A DNA stretch of 64,000 bases from UBA10649 sp963793105 (GTDB lineage: Bacteria > Actinomycetota > Actinomycetes > S36-B12). The first letter of the stretch is position 1, and each line of letters opens with the position of its first letter. The translations under genes and the position numbers were made by a program. The notes beneath the pieces are model-generated. The model saw only the letters and a program-made list of their open reading frames with translations, was not told the DNA's origin and ran no database searches. Location: assembly GCA_963793105.1 (NCBI GenBank), contig CAWBZB010000004.1:868001-932000 (forward strand), in the 5' to 3' direction. Positions 35,990-45,165 of this stretch are shown here, piece by piece.

Positions 35990-36972
35990 CGCGATCCCCC
36001 ATCAGCCCAGACATCAGTGAACGCCTCCGCAGGATCGCTCAGCGGCGCGTCCCTCGCCGCGTCGATCGCCTCGGCCACGATCTGCTGCGCTCGCTCCTCG
36101 ATGGCTCCGACCTGATCCTCCGCAACGCCCGCACCCACGAGATGGCCGCGCAGCACGGTGACCGGGTCACGCATGAGCCACTGCTCCAGTTCGCCCTCCG
36201 GCCGGTACTTCGCCGGATCCGTGCGCGAGTGGCCGTAGTGGCGGTAGGTCAGGCACTCGATGATGCTCGGCCCCTCCCCCGCCCGCGCCTTCGCAGCGGC
36301 GGCGGCAACCTCGTCGCGCACGGTGAGCACGTCGTTGCCGTCGATGACGATGCGCGGCAGTGAGTACGCAGCAGCCCGGTCGGCCGCCGGGTGCTCGACC
36401 GCGGTGACGGAGCTGATCGGCGTGTACTCCATGTAGAGGTTGTTCTCGCAGATGAAGATCACCGGCAGCTTCCACACAGCGGCCAGGTTGATGGCCTCGT
36501 GAAAGGCGCCGATGTTCGTGGCTCCGTCCCCGAAGAAGGCGACGGAGACCTGTCCTGTCCCCCTCAGCACCGACGACCATGCCGAGCCGACCGCCATGGG
36601 CAGGTGGGATCCGATGATGGCGTAGGAGCCCATCATGTTGCCCTGGGCATGGGTGAGGTGCATCGAGCCGCCCTTGCCCTGCGACGAGCCGGTCGCCTTG
36701 CTCATGAGCTCGGCGAGGCAGGCCTCCGCAGACAGGCCCCGCGCCATCGCATGATGGTGGCCCCGATAGGTGGCCCAGACGTAGTCATCGGCGTTCAAGG
36801 CAGCGCTCGTGCCCACCGCCACGGCCTCGTGCCCTGCCGCGAGATGCGTCGTCCCCTTGACCAGACCGCTCATGAACAGGTCGTACGCAGCCTTCTCCGT
36901 GCCGCGAATCACGAGCATCTGCTCGTAGAAGGCCGTCAGGTCGGCCGGCGAGGCGTTCGCGGTCGGGGTCAT
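35977..36972 (-). CDS. 2-oxoacid/acetoin dehydrogenase E1 component, alpha subunit
   Basis: TPP-binding subunit, 331 residues. The diphosphate motif starts with GDGATNIGAFHEAINLAAVW and ends in FICENN. THLAAGHEAVAVGTSAAL, YRGHHHAMARG and KGGSMHL are characteristic of PdhA/AcoA. It begins one base after the stop of the M24 gene, so the hydrolase-like protein and E1 are co-expressed. Acetoin-type cleavage is favoured by the nearby butanediol-type dehydrogenase, but a branched 2-oxoacid is equally possible. Confidence 0.9.
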   Translation of the reverse strand: MTPTANASPADLTAFYEQMLVIRGTEKAAYDLFMSGLVKGTTHLAAGHEAVAVGTSAALNADDYVWATYRGHHHAMARGLSAEACLAELMSKATGSSQGKGGSMHLTHAQGNMMGSYAIIGSHLPMAVGSAWSSVLRGTGQVSVAFFGDGATNIGAFHEAINLAAVWKLPVIFICENNLYMEYTPISSVTAVEHPAADRAAAYSLPRIVIDGNDVLTVRDEVAAAAAKARAGEGPSIIECLTYRHYGHSRTDPAKYRPEGELEQWLMRDPVTVLRGHLVGAGVAEDQVGAIEERAQQIVAEAIDAARDAPLSDPAEAFTDVWADGGSRWRN

Positions 36973-36973
36973 G

Positions 36974-38377
36974 TCAGGATCCGAGTCGTGCGGACTCCGC
37001 CTCGGCGTGCGTGGCGGTGTTGCGGTGGGACTGGGAGTCGCGCAGGGTGTCCAGGGGTCCGCCGGTGGTGTAGTAGCGCTTGCCGGCGACCAGGAGCTCC
37101 TCGGCGGGGAACTTGGTGATGACCTCGGCGCCGTCCTTGCGGACGATGACCTCCTCCTCGATCCGCGCGGCGCCCCAGCCGTCCTTGGCCGGCCAGTACG
37201 TCTCCAGGGCGAAGACCATGCCCTCCTCGAGGATCTCCGGGGCGTCGAACGAGGTCAGGCGGGAGAAGATCGGCCGCTCCCAGATGCTCAGCCCGACCCC
37301 GTGCCCGTACTGCAGCGCGAACGCGGCCTCCTCGTTCGCGAACCCGAACTCCTCCGCCCTGGGCCACAACTGCACGATGTCCGCCGTTGACACGCCCGGC
37401 TTGACGGCCTCGATCGCGACGTCCATGTACTCGCGGCAGATCTTGTATGCGTCGACCTGCGCCGGGGACGCGCTGCCGACCGCGAAGGTGCGGTAGTAGC
37501 AGGTGCGGTACCCGTTGTAGGAGTGCAGGATGTCGAAGAACGCCGGATCGCCCGGGCGCACGATCCGGTCGCTGTACACGTGCGGGTGCGGCGAGCACCG
37601 CTCACCGGAGATCGCGTTGACGCCCTCCACATGCTCCGACCCCAGGTCATACAGCGTCTTCGCGACCAGGCCCACGCACTCGTTCTCCCGCACCCCCGGA
37701 CGCAGGAACTCGTACAGGTCCTCATACGCCGCATCCACCATCGACGCCGCATGCGTCAGCAGCCCGATCTCATCGGCCGTCTTGATCCGCCGCGCCTCCA
37801 GGAACACCTGCTGCCCATCGACCACGTTCAGCCCCAGCGCCTGCATCGCGAACAGCACCGGCATCTCCACGATGTCCACGCCGATCGGCTCGTGCTGCAG
37901 CCCCCGCTCCGCCAGCACCTCATACACCTTCGCCGCAACATCCTCGGCCCGCTTCGCCCCCGCCCCGATGGTGCCCCGCAGCGTCGAGATCCCCGCCCGC
38001 GCCGCGCCACCGACCTTCACCGCACCGTGATGCGGCTCATGGCCGCTCAGCCCCGCATCCGCGTGCGACGCCGCATAGTCCCGGTCCAGCCACGTCGTCT
38101 GCAGCTGATGATGACGCGCCGCCGACCCGAAATCCCACAGCACCGGCGCCCCACCCCGCGGCAGCACCGCGAACCGGATCATCTTGTCGACCGCCCACGT
38201 GCCGATATGGGTACCCGTCATATAGCGGATGTTGTTGAAGTCGAACGTCAGCACCGACCCCAGATCCGACAACGCCAACGCATCATTCAACCGCCCCAGC
38301 CGCTGCTCCCGCAGCCGCCGCATATCCAACCGATCCTCCCAATCGACATTCATGCTTCCGTACGTGGGGCTGACCAT
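36974..38377 (-). CDS. Creatinase/prolidase-fold (M24) protein, copy 1
   Basis: 467 residues from ATG at 38377, set by GGAGG six bases upstream. N-terminal creatinase-like domain (about 1-195, NIRYMTGTHIGTW) and pita-bread catalytic domain (about 200-440). Of five canonical M24 metal ligands four are present: D282, H359 (YGHG), E392 (FALET) and E407 or E408 (RIEEE). The second Asp, expected 11 residues after D282, is Cys293. Creatinase, ectoine hydrolase DoeA and DMSP lyase DddP show that this fold serves non-peptide catabolism, so annotation as Xaa-Pro peptidase would be unsafe. A C-terminal tail beyond residue 440 is absent from copy 2. Sits between VOC and E1 genes. Confidence 0.82.
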   Translation of the reverse strand: MVSPTYGSMNVDWEDRLDMRRLREQRLGRLNDALALSDLGSVLTFDFNNIRYMTGTHIGTWAVDKMIRFAVLPRGGAPVLWDFGSAARHHQLQTTWLDRDYAASHADAGLSGHEPHHGAVKVGGAARAGISTLRGTIGAGAKRAEDVAAKVYEVLAERGLQHEPIGVDIVEMPVLFAMQALGLNVVDGQQVFLEARRIKTADEIGLLTHAASMVDAAYEDLYEFLRPGVRENECVGLVAKTLYDLGSEHVEGVNAISGERCSPHPHVYSDRIVRPGDPAFFDILHSYNGYRTCYYRTFAVGSASPAQVDAYKICREYMDVAIEAVKPGVSTADIVQLWPRAEEFGFANEEAAFALQYGHGVGLSIWERPIFSRLTSFDAPEILEEGMVFALETYWPAKDGWGAARIEEEVIVRKDGAEVITKFPAEELLVAGKRYYTTGGPLDTLRDSQSHRNTATHAEAESARLGS

Positions 38378-38398
38378 GGGGATCCTCCAGATGTGCAG

Positions 38399-38413
38399 AG
38401 AACTGCGAGTTCT
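38399..38413. promoter_or_regulatory. Inverted repeat upstream of the M24 gene
   Basis: AGAACT-GCG-AGTTCT is a perfect 6-bp inverted repeat 22-36 bases upstream of the M24 start, in a 98-base gap within the operon. TGTTCAGT follows at 38413-38420; the same octamer, inverted, occurs at 50662-50669 near the XRE-cupin gene. Possibly an internal promoter-operator. Confidence 0.4.
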
Positions 38414-38475
38414 GTTCAGTGGGAGATGGCTGGTGGCTGACGTTGTTCGGGTCGCGGCACATGGCCGACGGGCCG

Positions 38476-39018
38476 CTAGGCGTTGCGGGCCTCGCACTCC
38501 TCGCGGGTCGGGCGAGTGGCGAGATACTCCGCGCTCGCCGCCTCACGTTCGTCCTTGTTGTAGTACGCGACCTCGACCAGTTCGAGCGCGAGGCCGTCCG
38601 GGTCACTGAAGTAGCACCAGCGCCACCCGGACAGCGGGCCCTCGTCGACGACGTTCACGTCGGAGTAGAAGACGACCCCCTTGCCCTCGAGCTCAGCCTT
38701 CTTCGCCTCGATGTTCTCGACCCGGAAGCACACGTGAGCTGCGCCCCTGTGGTTGTTGGGGACCGGGCCGCCGTCGTAGGTGGGCTGCTCGGAGTACTCG
38801 ATGAGCTCCATCTGGGACTTGTCCCCCACCCAGAAGCACACCTGCCGGAGCTTGGCGTTCGGCACCCCGACGCCCTTCTCCAGCGCCGGACCCTCGAACC
38901 AGGGAGTCGGCTCATTGGCGAAGGGCAGTCCCAGGATGTCGTGGTAGAAGTAGATCGACCGATCCAGGTCACGGACGATGAGGCCGGCGTGGTGGATTGC
39001 TTGCAGTTCCATGCCCAT
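38476..39018 (-). CDS. VOC family protein, copy 1
   Basis: 180-residue vicinal-oxygen-chelate (glyoxalase-fold) protein from ATG at 39018, with AAGGAG six bases upstream. Two beta-alpha-beta-beta-beta modules supply four metal ligands: His in IHHAGLIV, Glu in QMELIEY, His in AAHVCFRV and Glu in LALELVEV. Family activities include epimerase, glyoxalase and ring-cleavage reactions; none can be assigned. Co-transcribed with the M24 and E1 genes. Confidence 0.85.
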   Translation of the reverse strand: MGMELQAIHHAGLIVRDLDRSIYFYHDILGLPFANEPTPWFEGPALEKGVGVPNAKLRQVCFWVGDKSQMELIEYSEQPTYDGGPVPNNHRGAAHVCFRVENIEAKKAELEGKGVVFYSDVNVVDEGPLSGWRWCYFSDPDGLALELVEVAYYNKDEREAASAEYLATRPTREECEARNA

Positions 39019-39046
39019 GTGACTCTCCTTCGGAACGCGCGTCGCG

Positions 39047-40108
39047 CTAGTGAGAACTGACGAGGACCTTGAGCTGGTCACCGGTGGGGTCGACGAGGAC
39101 GTCGAAGCCCTGAGTGACGACATCGGCGAGCGGGATCGTCGAGGTGACGGCCTGCGACACCGGGTACTTGCCGGCGGCCACGAGGCGGATGATGCGCGGC
39201 CAGTCGGTCAGGTTGTAGCACCAGCTCCCGTAGATGGCGATCTCCCGGTTCGCGACCTCCATCATGTCGACGGTCGCCGGCTTGGTGTGCAGTCCGGTCT
39301 GGACGACGCGCCCGCGTGCGCGAGCGCTGGAGATCGCGGTCGTGAGGCCCGGAGTGGTACCGGAGCACTCGACGGAGAGGTCGACGCCGATCCCGTCGGT
39401 GAGGTCGGCAATGAGGTCCGAGAAGCCGTCCATCGTCGGGTCCACGACCGGACCGATGTCCATGGCCCGCGCCAGGTTCGCCCGGTTCGGGTTCGGCTCG
39501 GCGATGATCACCGTCGCCGCGCCGATGGCGCTGGCGTACATGGCGGACAGCACCCCGATCGGCCCGGCCCCCGTCACGAGAACGATGTCGCCGCCGGTGA
39601 CCCCCGCCCAGTCGACGCCGTAGGCCGCGACGGTCGCCGGCTCGATCAGGGCTCCCTCGAGGTCGGACACCGTGTCCGGCAGCACGGCGCACTGCGACTC
39701 CTTCACCACGGCGAAGTTGGCCAGCGCACCCGTCTCCGCACTGAGGCCGGTGCACGCCATGCTCATGCACAGGTGACCGTTGCCCCGACGACAGTGGTAG
39801 CAGCGCCCACAGGTGATGAGCGGGCAGATGGACACGCGGTCGCCGACCTTCACGTCGTGCACGTCCGAGCCGATCTCGGCCACGGTCGCCGAGAACTCGT
39901 GTCCCAGCGTCTGCGGCAGGCTGACGCCCGTGAGCGGGTGCGGCGAGGCAGGGGTGACGATCGGCCCCATGAGGTACTCGTGCAGGTCGGTGCCGCAGAT
40001 CCCGCAGTAGTGGACCTCGACGAGGACGTCGTCTGACGCCTTCACCTCCGGGACCGCGACGTCCTCGATGCGAATGTCCTTGGCGCCGTAGAAGCGCGCT
40101 GCGAGCAT
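39047..40108 (-). CDS. 2,3-butanediol dehydrogenase-type zinc alcohol dehydrogenase
   Basis: MDR-superfamily NAD-dependent zinc dehydrogenase, 353 residues. Catalytic zinc residues occur in HYCGICGTDLHEY and LGHEF; the structural zinc loop CGRCYHCRRGNGHLC is complete; the NAD motif GAGPIG follows. MGPIVTPASPHPLTG is the hallmark of the butanediol/sorbitol dehydrogenase subgroup. It probably oxidises a vicinal diol or polyol to a ketone. Lies 22 bases after the transporter gene. Confidence 0.88.
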   Translation of the reverse strand: MLAARFYGAKDIRIEDVAVPEVKASDDVLVEVHYCGICGTDLHEYLMGPIVTPASPHPLTGVSLPQTLGHEFSATVAEIGSDVHDVKVGDRVSICPLITCGRCYHCRRGNGHLCMSMACTGLSAETGALANFAVVKESQCAVLPDTVSDLEGALIEPATVAAYGVDWAGVTGGDIVLVTGAGPIGVLSAMYASAIGAATVIIAEPNPNRANLARAMDIGPVVDPTMDGFSDLIADLTDGIGVDLSVECSGTTPGLTTAISSARARGRVVQTGLHTKPATVDMMEVANREIAIYGSWCYNLTDWPRIIRLVAAGKYPVSQAVTSTIPLADVVTQGFDVLVDPTGDQLKVLVSSH

Positions 40109-40130
40109 GACTGATCCCTTCGGTTGATAC

Positions 40131-42633
40131 CTACGCGATGGTGCGGCGCCTGCCGCGTACCTGGCTGTAGACGATGGCTGCCACGACGATCAAGATGCCC
40201 TGGAAGAAGTAGGTGGACCACTGGTCCATGCCGAGGAACGTCGTCGCGTTGAGGACCTGGATGATGAGGCCGGCACCCAGGAGAGTGCCGATGAAGGTGC
40301 CGCGGCCACCCAGCAGGCTCGTGCCGCCGAGCACGACCGCAGTGATCGAGGTAAGGGTGAAGTTGGCGCCCTGGGAGGGATCGCCGATCCCGATCTGCGC
40401 CATCAGGATGAGGGAGCCGAGGAACACGCACAGCGCGACGGCCAGGTAGGCGAGCATCACCGTGCGATTGACGCGGACGCCCACGCGACGGGCCGCCTCC
40501 TCGTTCGAGCCGACCGCACGCAGCGTGAGCCCCCATCGCGTGTAGCGCAGGGCGTACTCCAGCGCGAAGGCGAAGAGCACGAGGACGATGAACACGACCG
40601 GGAACGGGCCGATCTTCGTCTTCAGGACTCCGGTCACCGAGGAGTTGATGATGCCTTCGGGCCCATCGCGCAGGACGTAGCTGAGTCCCTGGAGTCCGAT
40701 GTACACCGCCAGCGTGGCGGCGACGGGCGTGAATCTGCCGAATCTGATCAGGAAGCCGTTGATGGTGCCAGTGATGACGGCCGCCAGGAGCATGAGGACG
40801 AAGCCGAGCATGATCTGGCTCACCGTGCTCTCGGCACCGATGAAGAATGAGGCGATGACCACCAGGAAGCCCGCGAGCGGGCCGACGGACAGGTCGATAC
40901 CCCCGGTCATCAGCGCGATCGTCTGCCCCATCGCGATGAACCCCAGAGCAGCGACCAGGCCCTGGATGGCGGTGATGTTGAATGCCGTGAAGTAGCGGTC
41001 GTTCTGCGAGAAGACGTAGGCGCCGAGCGCCAGCATGACGATGGCCAGGATGAGGACCGGTGAGTAGTCGCCCTGCAGGAATCTCGTGATCCGAGTGGAC
41101 CGCCCGGACTTCGCCTGATCGTCACCGCTGGTGTGAGCGGTCGCGCTGACGGCGGCGCTGACGATGCGCTCCTCCGTGACGTCGCTGCCCGCCAACTCCT
41201 CCACCACATGGCCACGCGACATGACGATCACCCGGTCGCACAGGCCCTCGAGCTCCTTCGCGTCCGACGAGTTGACCACGACGGGCGTCCCGGCCTCGGC
41301 CACCTCGCGCAGGATGCGGTAGATCTCGGCGCGCGCGCCGACGTCGACGCCCTGGGTGGGCTCGTCCGCGACCACGATGGCCGGCTCCGACATGCAGCGC
41401 CCGGGCCATGACGACCTTCTGCTGGTTTCCACCGGACAAGGAGGCGACGTTGGCGTCCAGATTGGGCGCCTTGACGTCGAGCTCAGTCAGCTCGCGGCCG
41501 ACGGTGGACACTTCGGTCTTGGCGCTCACGAACAGGCCCCGCACGAAACGACGCAGGGCGCCGATCGCAGCGTTCTCCCGCACCGACAGCGTCATCATCA
41601 GGCCCTCGCTGTGGCGGTCGGCGGGCATGTAGGCCGCCCGCTCCCGCAGGTCCTTGGGGCTGCGCACCTCGCTGTGGATCTCCACCGTCCCGTCGAAACG
41701 CGACAGCCCGGCAAGCGTCGCCATCAGCGCGCTCTGTCCGTTGCCGACGACGCCGGCGACGCCCACGATCTCTCCGGTCTGGGCCGTCACCGACACATCC
41801 GAGAACCCGCGCCCCGACAGTCCTGAGATCGACAGGTAGGCGCCGCCGGTCGGGCTCGGCGCATGCTTGGCCGGGAAGGTGGACGCGAGCTCGCGGCCGA
41901 CGATCCAGTTCAGGAGCTCCCCGTCCGTGACGTCGTCGACGTCGGACGTGCCGCGGTACTTGCCGTCCCTCAGGACGGTGACACGCTGGGCGATGAGCCG
42001 GATCTCCGCGAGTCGGTGAGTGATGTAGACGATGGCCGTGCCGCTGGCTGCTGCCGCGCGCACACGGTCGAAGAGCAGGTCGACGGACGCCTGGCCCAAG
42101 GGGGCGGTGGGCTCGTCCAGGATGAGCACCTTCGGCTTCATGACCAGCGCCTTGGCCAGCTCGAGCAGGTGCTTCTGGGCGATGCTGAGGTTCCCCACCC
42201 GATCCTCGAGGTGGGCCGTCGCTCCCACGTCATCGAGCATCTCCTGCATCGCCTGCTTGCGGGAGTCGGCACCGGAGAGGAACACCGAGGGCACGGCCAA
42301 CTGGATGTTCTCCGCGACCGTGAGGTCCTCGAGCACCGCGGGGTGCTGATGGACGATCGCGATCCCCAGCGCGGTCGCCATCGATGGCGTGAGCTCCGAG
42401 AGGGCCCTCCCCGCGACCGAGATGGTCCCGGAGTCCGGCTGCGTCGTGCCGGAGGCGACATTCATGAGAGTCGACTTTCCGGCACCGTTCTCGCCAAGCA
42501 GCGCGTGCACCTCGCCAGGGCGGACGTCGAATGACACGTCCTGCAGTGCAGCCACGCCGGAGTAGTACTTCGAGATGCCGGACAGCACCATCGCCGCGTC
42601 GGTCGCGACCATCATGGCGGTGTTCTCGCTCAC
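40131..42633 (-). CDS. Sugar-type ABC transporter, fused ATPase and permease (single-base frameshift)
   Basis: About 833 residues if one base is removed near 41394 (GCGCTGCATGTCGG read as GCG-CTG-ATG-TCG-G). Residues 1 to about 500 form two ABC domains: Walker A GENGAGKS at 47-54, LSIAQKHLLELAKAL, a degenerate second P-loop, and LSGGNQQKVVMARAL joined to MSEPAIVVADEPTQGVDVG. After a short linker an RbsC/XylH-type permease (about 515-833) follows in the same frame: GQTIALMTGGIDLSVGPLAGF and VGSNEEAARRVGVRVNRTVM. There is no stop or start between the two parts, so this is a natural ATPase-permease fusion. Start GTG 42633 has AGGTGA four bases upstream. Confidence 0.85.
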
Positions 42634-42682
42634 CTGTTCACCTGCTCCTCGGCGTGGGTCGGGGTCTGCCTTCGACCGGAGT

Positions 42683-42717
42683 GTGGGTGGCCACGGATGT
42701 GCTCCGTGGCCACCCAC
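42683..42717 (-). terminator. Intercistronic hairpin after the sugar-binding protein gene
   Basis: GTGGGTGGCCACGG (42683-42696) and CCGTGGCCACCCAC (42704-42717) form a perfect 14-bp stem with a 7-base loop, 13 bases past the binding-protein stop and about 50 bases before the ATPase-permease start. Without a T tract it is more likely an attenuating or mRNA-protecting hairpin. The nucleoside operon has the same arrangement at 5583-5614. Confidence 0.65.
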
Positions 42718-42729
42718 GAGTTCCGGCTG

Positions 42730-43894
42730 CTACTGCATCAGGGCAGCCTGATCATCGCCGGACAGCTGCGCGGAGAGGTACACGTCTCCGGGCAGGTCAT
42801 CGCGGCACTCGATGGGCTTCGAGGGATCGAGCGAGTCCTCGAAGATCTGGTGCTGGTGGGCCGCGACGTCCGGCACCTCGCCACCAGTGGCCACCGCGAT
42901 GGCGTAGTTCATCGCAGTACGGGCGTGGTCGTTGCCCGTCTGGACCGTCAGCATCGGGAAGCCGTTGCCGGCCGCCTCCTGCTCCTGCCAGAAGCAGCCG
43001 AGGACGTTGCCGTCCGAGGTCGCCAGCGCCGGGATGGGCTTTCCGGCCTTGGTGAACTCAGGCAGGGCGCCCACGAGCGACGGGCCGAAGTCCGATGCGA
43101 TGCGCATCGATCTGCGGGTACTTGGCGATGGCCGCCGTCAGCACCTTCTGGCTCTCGGCCGGGTCCCAATTCGTGACCTCGAACGGGTCCTCGCCGATGA
43201 AGGTGTACTTGTCACCCTCGGCCCCGAGCACGCTGCGGAGCTCCTCCGACATCAACGTGCCCTGGCTGTTGCCCTTCGGGCCGCTCAGCACGAGGACCGT
43301 GCCGCCGTCCGGCAGGGCCTTCTTGATCCACTCGGCGTAGTTCTTGCCGTCGTTCGCCGCATCGAGGGCCACGTACTTGGTGTAGTCGACCCCGTCAGCA
43401 CCGCCCGGGAACACGCGGTAGGGAACGGTGACGACGCCGGCGTCGAACGCCTCCTTGAGCGTCGGCAGGATCGCCTCACTCGCGTCCGGGAACACCACGA
43501 GCGCGTTGACGCCCTTGGCCACCATGCCCTGGATGTCCGAGATGGACTTCTGCAGGTCACCCTGGCCGTCGGTGTAGATCAGCTCCTTGACGCTGGGGCA
43601 CAGAGCGGCCTCCTGGCGACCCGACTCGGTCGTGACCAGGCGCCAGCTGTTGCCGCCGAACCCGTCGGCGAAGCCCAGGACGATCTCGTTCGGCCCGCAC
43701 CAGGACGGGACGTCGCCAGCAGCCTCGGTGGTGCCCTCCTCAGATGCCATGGCCGACTCGGCCGGAGCCTCCGACGCCGCGGGTGCCTCCTCAGAGGATT
43801 CCGTGCTCGTCGACGAGCCGCCGCAGGCGGCGAGCGCGAGAGCGGCAACTCCAACAGTTGCTACCAAGATGACGCGATTACGCGAGCGTGTCAT
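42730..43894 (-). CDS. ABC transporter substrate-binding lipoprotein (single-base frameshift)
   Basis: Periplasmic-binding-protein type 1 sugar/autoinducer-like receptor. Lipobox LAAC ends at Cys24, followed by a Ser/Glu/Ala-rich linker. The mature part has GFADGFGGNSWRLVTTESGRQEA, MVAKGVNALVVFPDASEAILPTLKEAFDAGV and VLVLSGPKGNSQG. The C-terminal third (IASDFGPSLVGALPEFTKAGKPIPALATSDGN ... DLPGDVYLSAQL) is in the next frame. Deleting one base near 43102 (GATGCGCATCGCA to GATGCGATCGCA) joins them as YPQIDAIASDFG, giving 387 residues. Ligand unknown; probably a sugar, polyol or glycoside. Confidence 0.85.
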
Positions 43895-44005
43895 CTGTAC
43901 TTCCCTTCTTGTTGGGGCGGCACTTGCGCCGCGGACTTCCCGATGACTTCATCGGAAACTCATGGTGTTGTGGGAAGGCTGGTCACGGGCGCGACCAACC
44001 GCGTG

Positions 44006-45025
44006 CTAGGTACTTGGGGCGAGCGGTCTTCGGGAGCCGAAGATCCGCCCACGGATCCCCTTCCAGTCCACCGTGTAGAGCGCGACGCCGATGGCGAGGG
44101 CAAAGGCCTCGACGAGCGTGCGCGCGGCGAAGGAGACTCCGAGGGCGAGCACGAAGGAGTCCAGTTGCGACAGGAACAGGGCCGCGAGGGCCGTGGCTAT
44201 CGGGAAGCCGCGACCACCCAGCAGTGAGGTCCCGCCGAGGACCACGGCGGCCACCGAAGGCAGCAGGTACGAGTCGCCCTGGTACGCCGTGGGCTTGTTC
44301 AGGATGCCCGCCAGCAGGCAGCCGGCCAGCCAGTACAGGACCATCGCCCAGACGTAGGCGCCGGTGCGGTGGCGCTTGACGCGCAGGCCGGCCGCCCAGG
44401 CCGCGACCGGGTTGGCCCCGACCGCCTCGAAACGCCGTCCGGACACCATCTTCTTCACGGCGATCGTCACGATGGCGGTGGCTGCGACGGCGAAGTAGAC
44501 CGCATTCGGGATCCCGAAGGTGAGGCCGCCGCCGATCTTCGCGAGCAGGTCGGTCGTCTGACGCGGGATGCCCCCCGAAAGCCAGAGGACCACGGCATAC
44601 AGCAGGGCATTCATGCCCAGGGTCGCGATGATGGGATTCAGGCCCAATCGCCCGATCACCACCCCGTTGAGGGCCCCGGCCACCAGCAGTACTGCCAACG
44701 CCAGCAGGGCGGCCGGGAGCAGCCGGCCGTCGTCACCATTGGCCTGATGCGTCACGATGACCACGGTCAGGGAGATGGCCCCCGGCACCGACAGGTCGAT
44801 GCCGCCCTGCTGGACGACCAGCGTCTGGCCGAGGGCGGCGATGGCGAGGACCGCTGCGAACGGGAGCATGCCGAGCAGTGGGCCCTTGGTCACGCTGGAG
44901 GGCGCGATGATGGCGCTGAGAACGAAGAGTCCGACGACGGCTACCGAGACGGTGATCATGCCGCGCGGGACGCGGGCCCAGAAGGGGGCTCGCTCGGCGA
45001 CCCGCGTGGTCGTCGCCTCCGCCAT
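44006..45025 (-). CDS. Sugar-type ABC transporter permease (RbsC-like)
   Basis: 339 residues, eight to ten hydrophobic segments. GQTLVVQQGGIDLSVPGAISL is the ribose-permease family motif; GRRFEAVGANPVAAWAAGLRVKRHRTGAYVWAM and VAAVVLGGTSLLGGRGFPIATALAALFL follow. Together with the permease half of the fusion it could make a heterodimeric channel. GGAGG lies four bases before ATG. It appears to be the first gene of a long run to about 32.3 kb. Confidence 0.9.
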   Translation of the reverse strand: MAEATTTRVAERAPFWARVPRGMITVSVAVVGLFVLSAIIAPSSVTKGPLLGMLPFAAVLAIAALGQTLVVQQGGIDLSVPGAISLTVVIVTHQANGDDGRLLPAALLALAVLLVAGALNGVVIGRLGLNPIIATLGMNALLYAVVLWLSGGIPRQTTDLLAKIGGGLTFGIPNAVYFAVAATAIVTIAVKKMVSGRRFEAVGANPVAAWAAGLRVKRHRTGAYVWAMVLYWLAGCLLAGILNKPTAYQGDSYLLPSVAAVVLGGTSLLGGRGFPIATALAALFLSQLDSFVLALGVSFAARTLVEAFALAIGVALYTVDWKGIRGRIFGSRRPLAPST

Positions 45026-45080
45026 CTCGCCTCCACCCTGTTCGCTGGCGCTCTCCGCCTCGGGTCATACGTTTAGCGGG

Positions 45081-45109
45081 ACTTTACAGTCGGCGTCTTG
45101 CGTTAACAA
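45081..45109 (-). promoter_or_regulatory. Candidate promoter of the sugar ABC/M24 operon
   Basis: On the minus strand, TTGTTA (45109-45104) and TAAAGT (45086-45081) are separated by 17 bases, each matching 4 of 6 consensus positions. They are placed 56-84 bases upstream of the permease ATG. The 140-base gap is notably AT-rich for this genome and also contains GTTAAC. Confidence 0.4.
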
Positions 45110-45165
45110 TGGATTCACGTCACGAAATGATTACGAAGGCAGTGTGTGCTGTGGCTCCACACTCC

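Noticed and set aside
36974..38377. Calling the M24 proteins Xaa-Pro aminopeptidase or DMSP lyase DddP
   Set aside because: A canonical metal Asp is replaced by Cys and overall resemblance to DddP is only in fold and short motifs. No sulfur metabolism genes are nearby.
43940..43955. Small hairpin CCGATGA-ct-TCATCGG between the RbsC-like permease and the binding protein
   Set aside because: Only 7 bp with a two-base spacer; insufficient for a confident feature.
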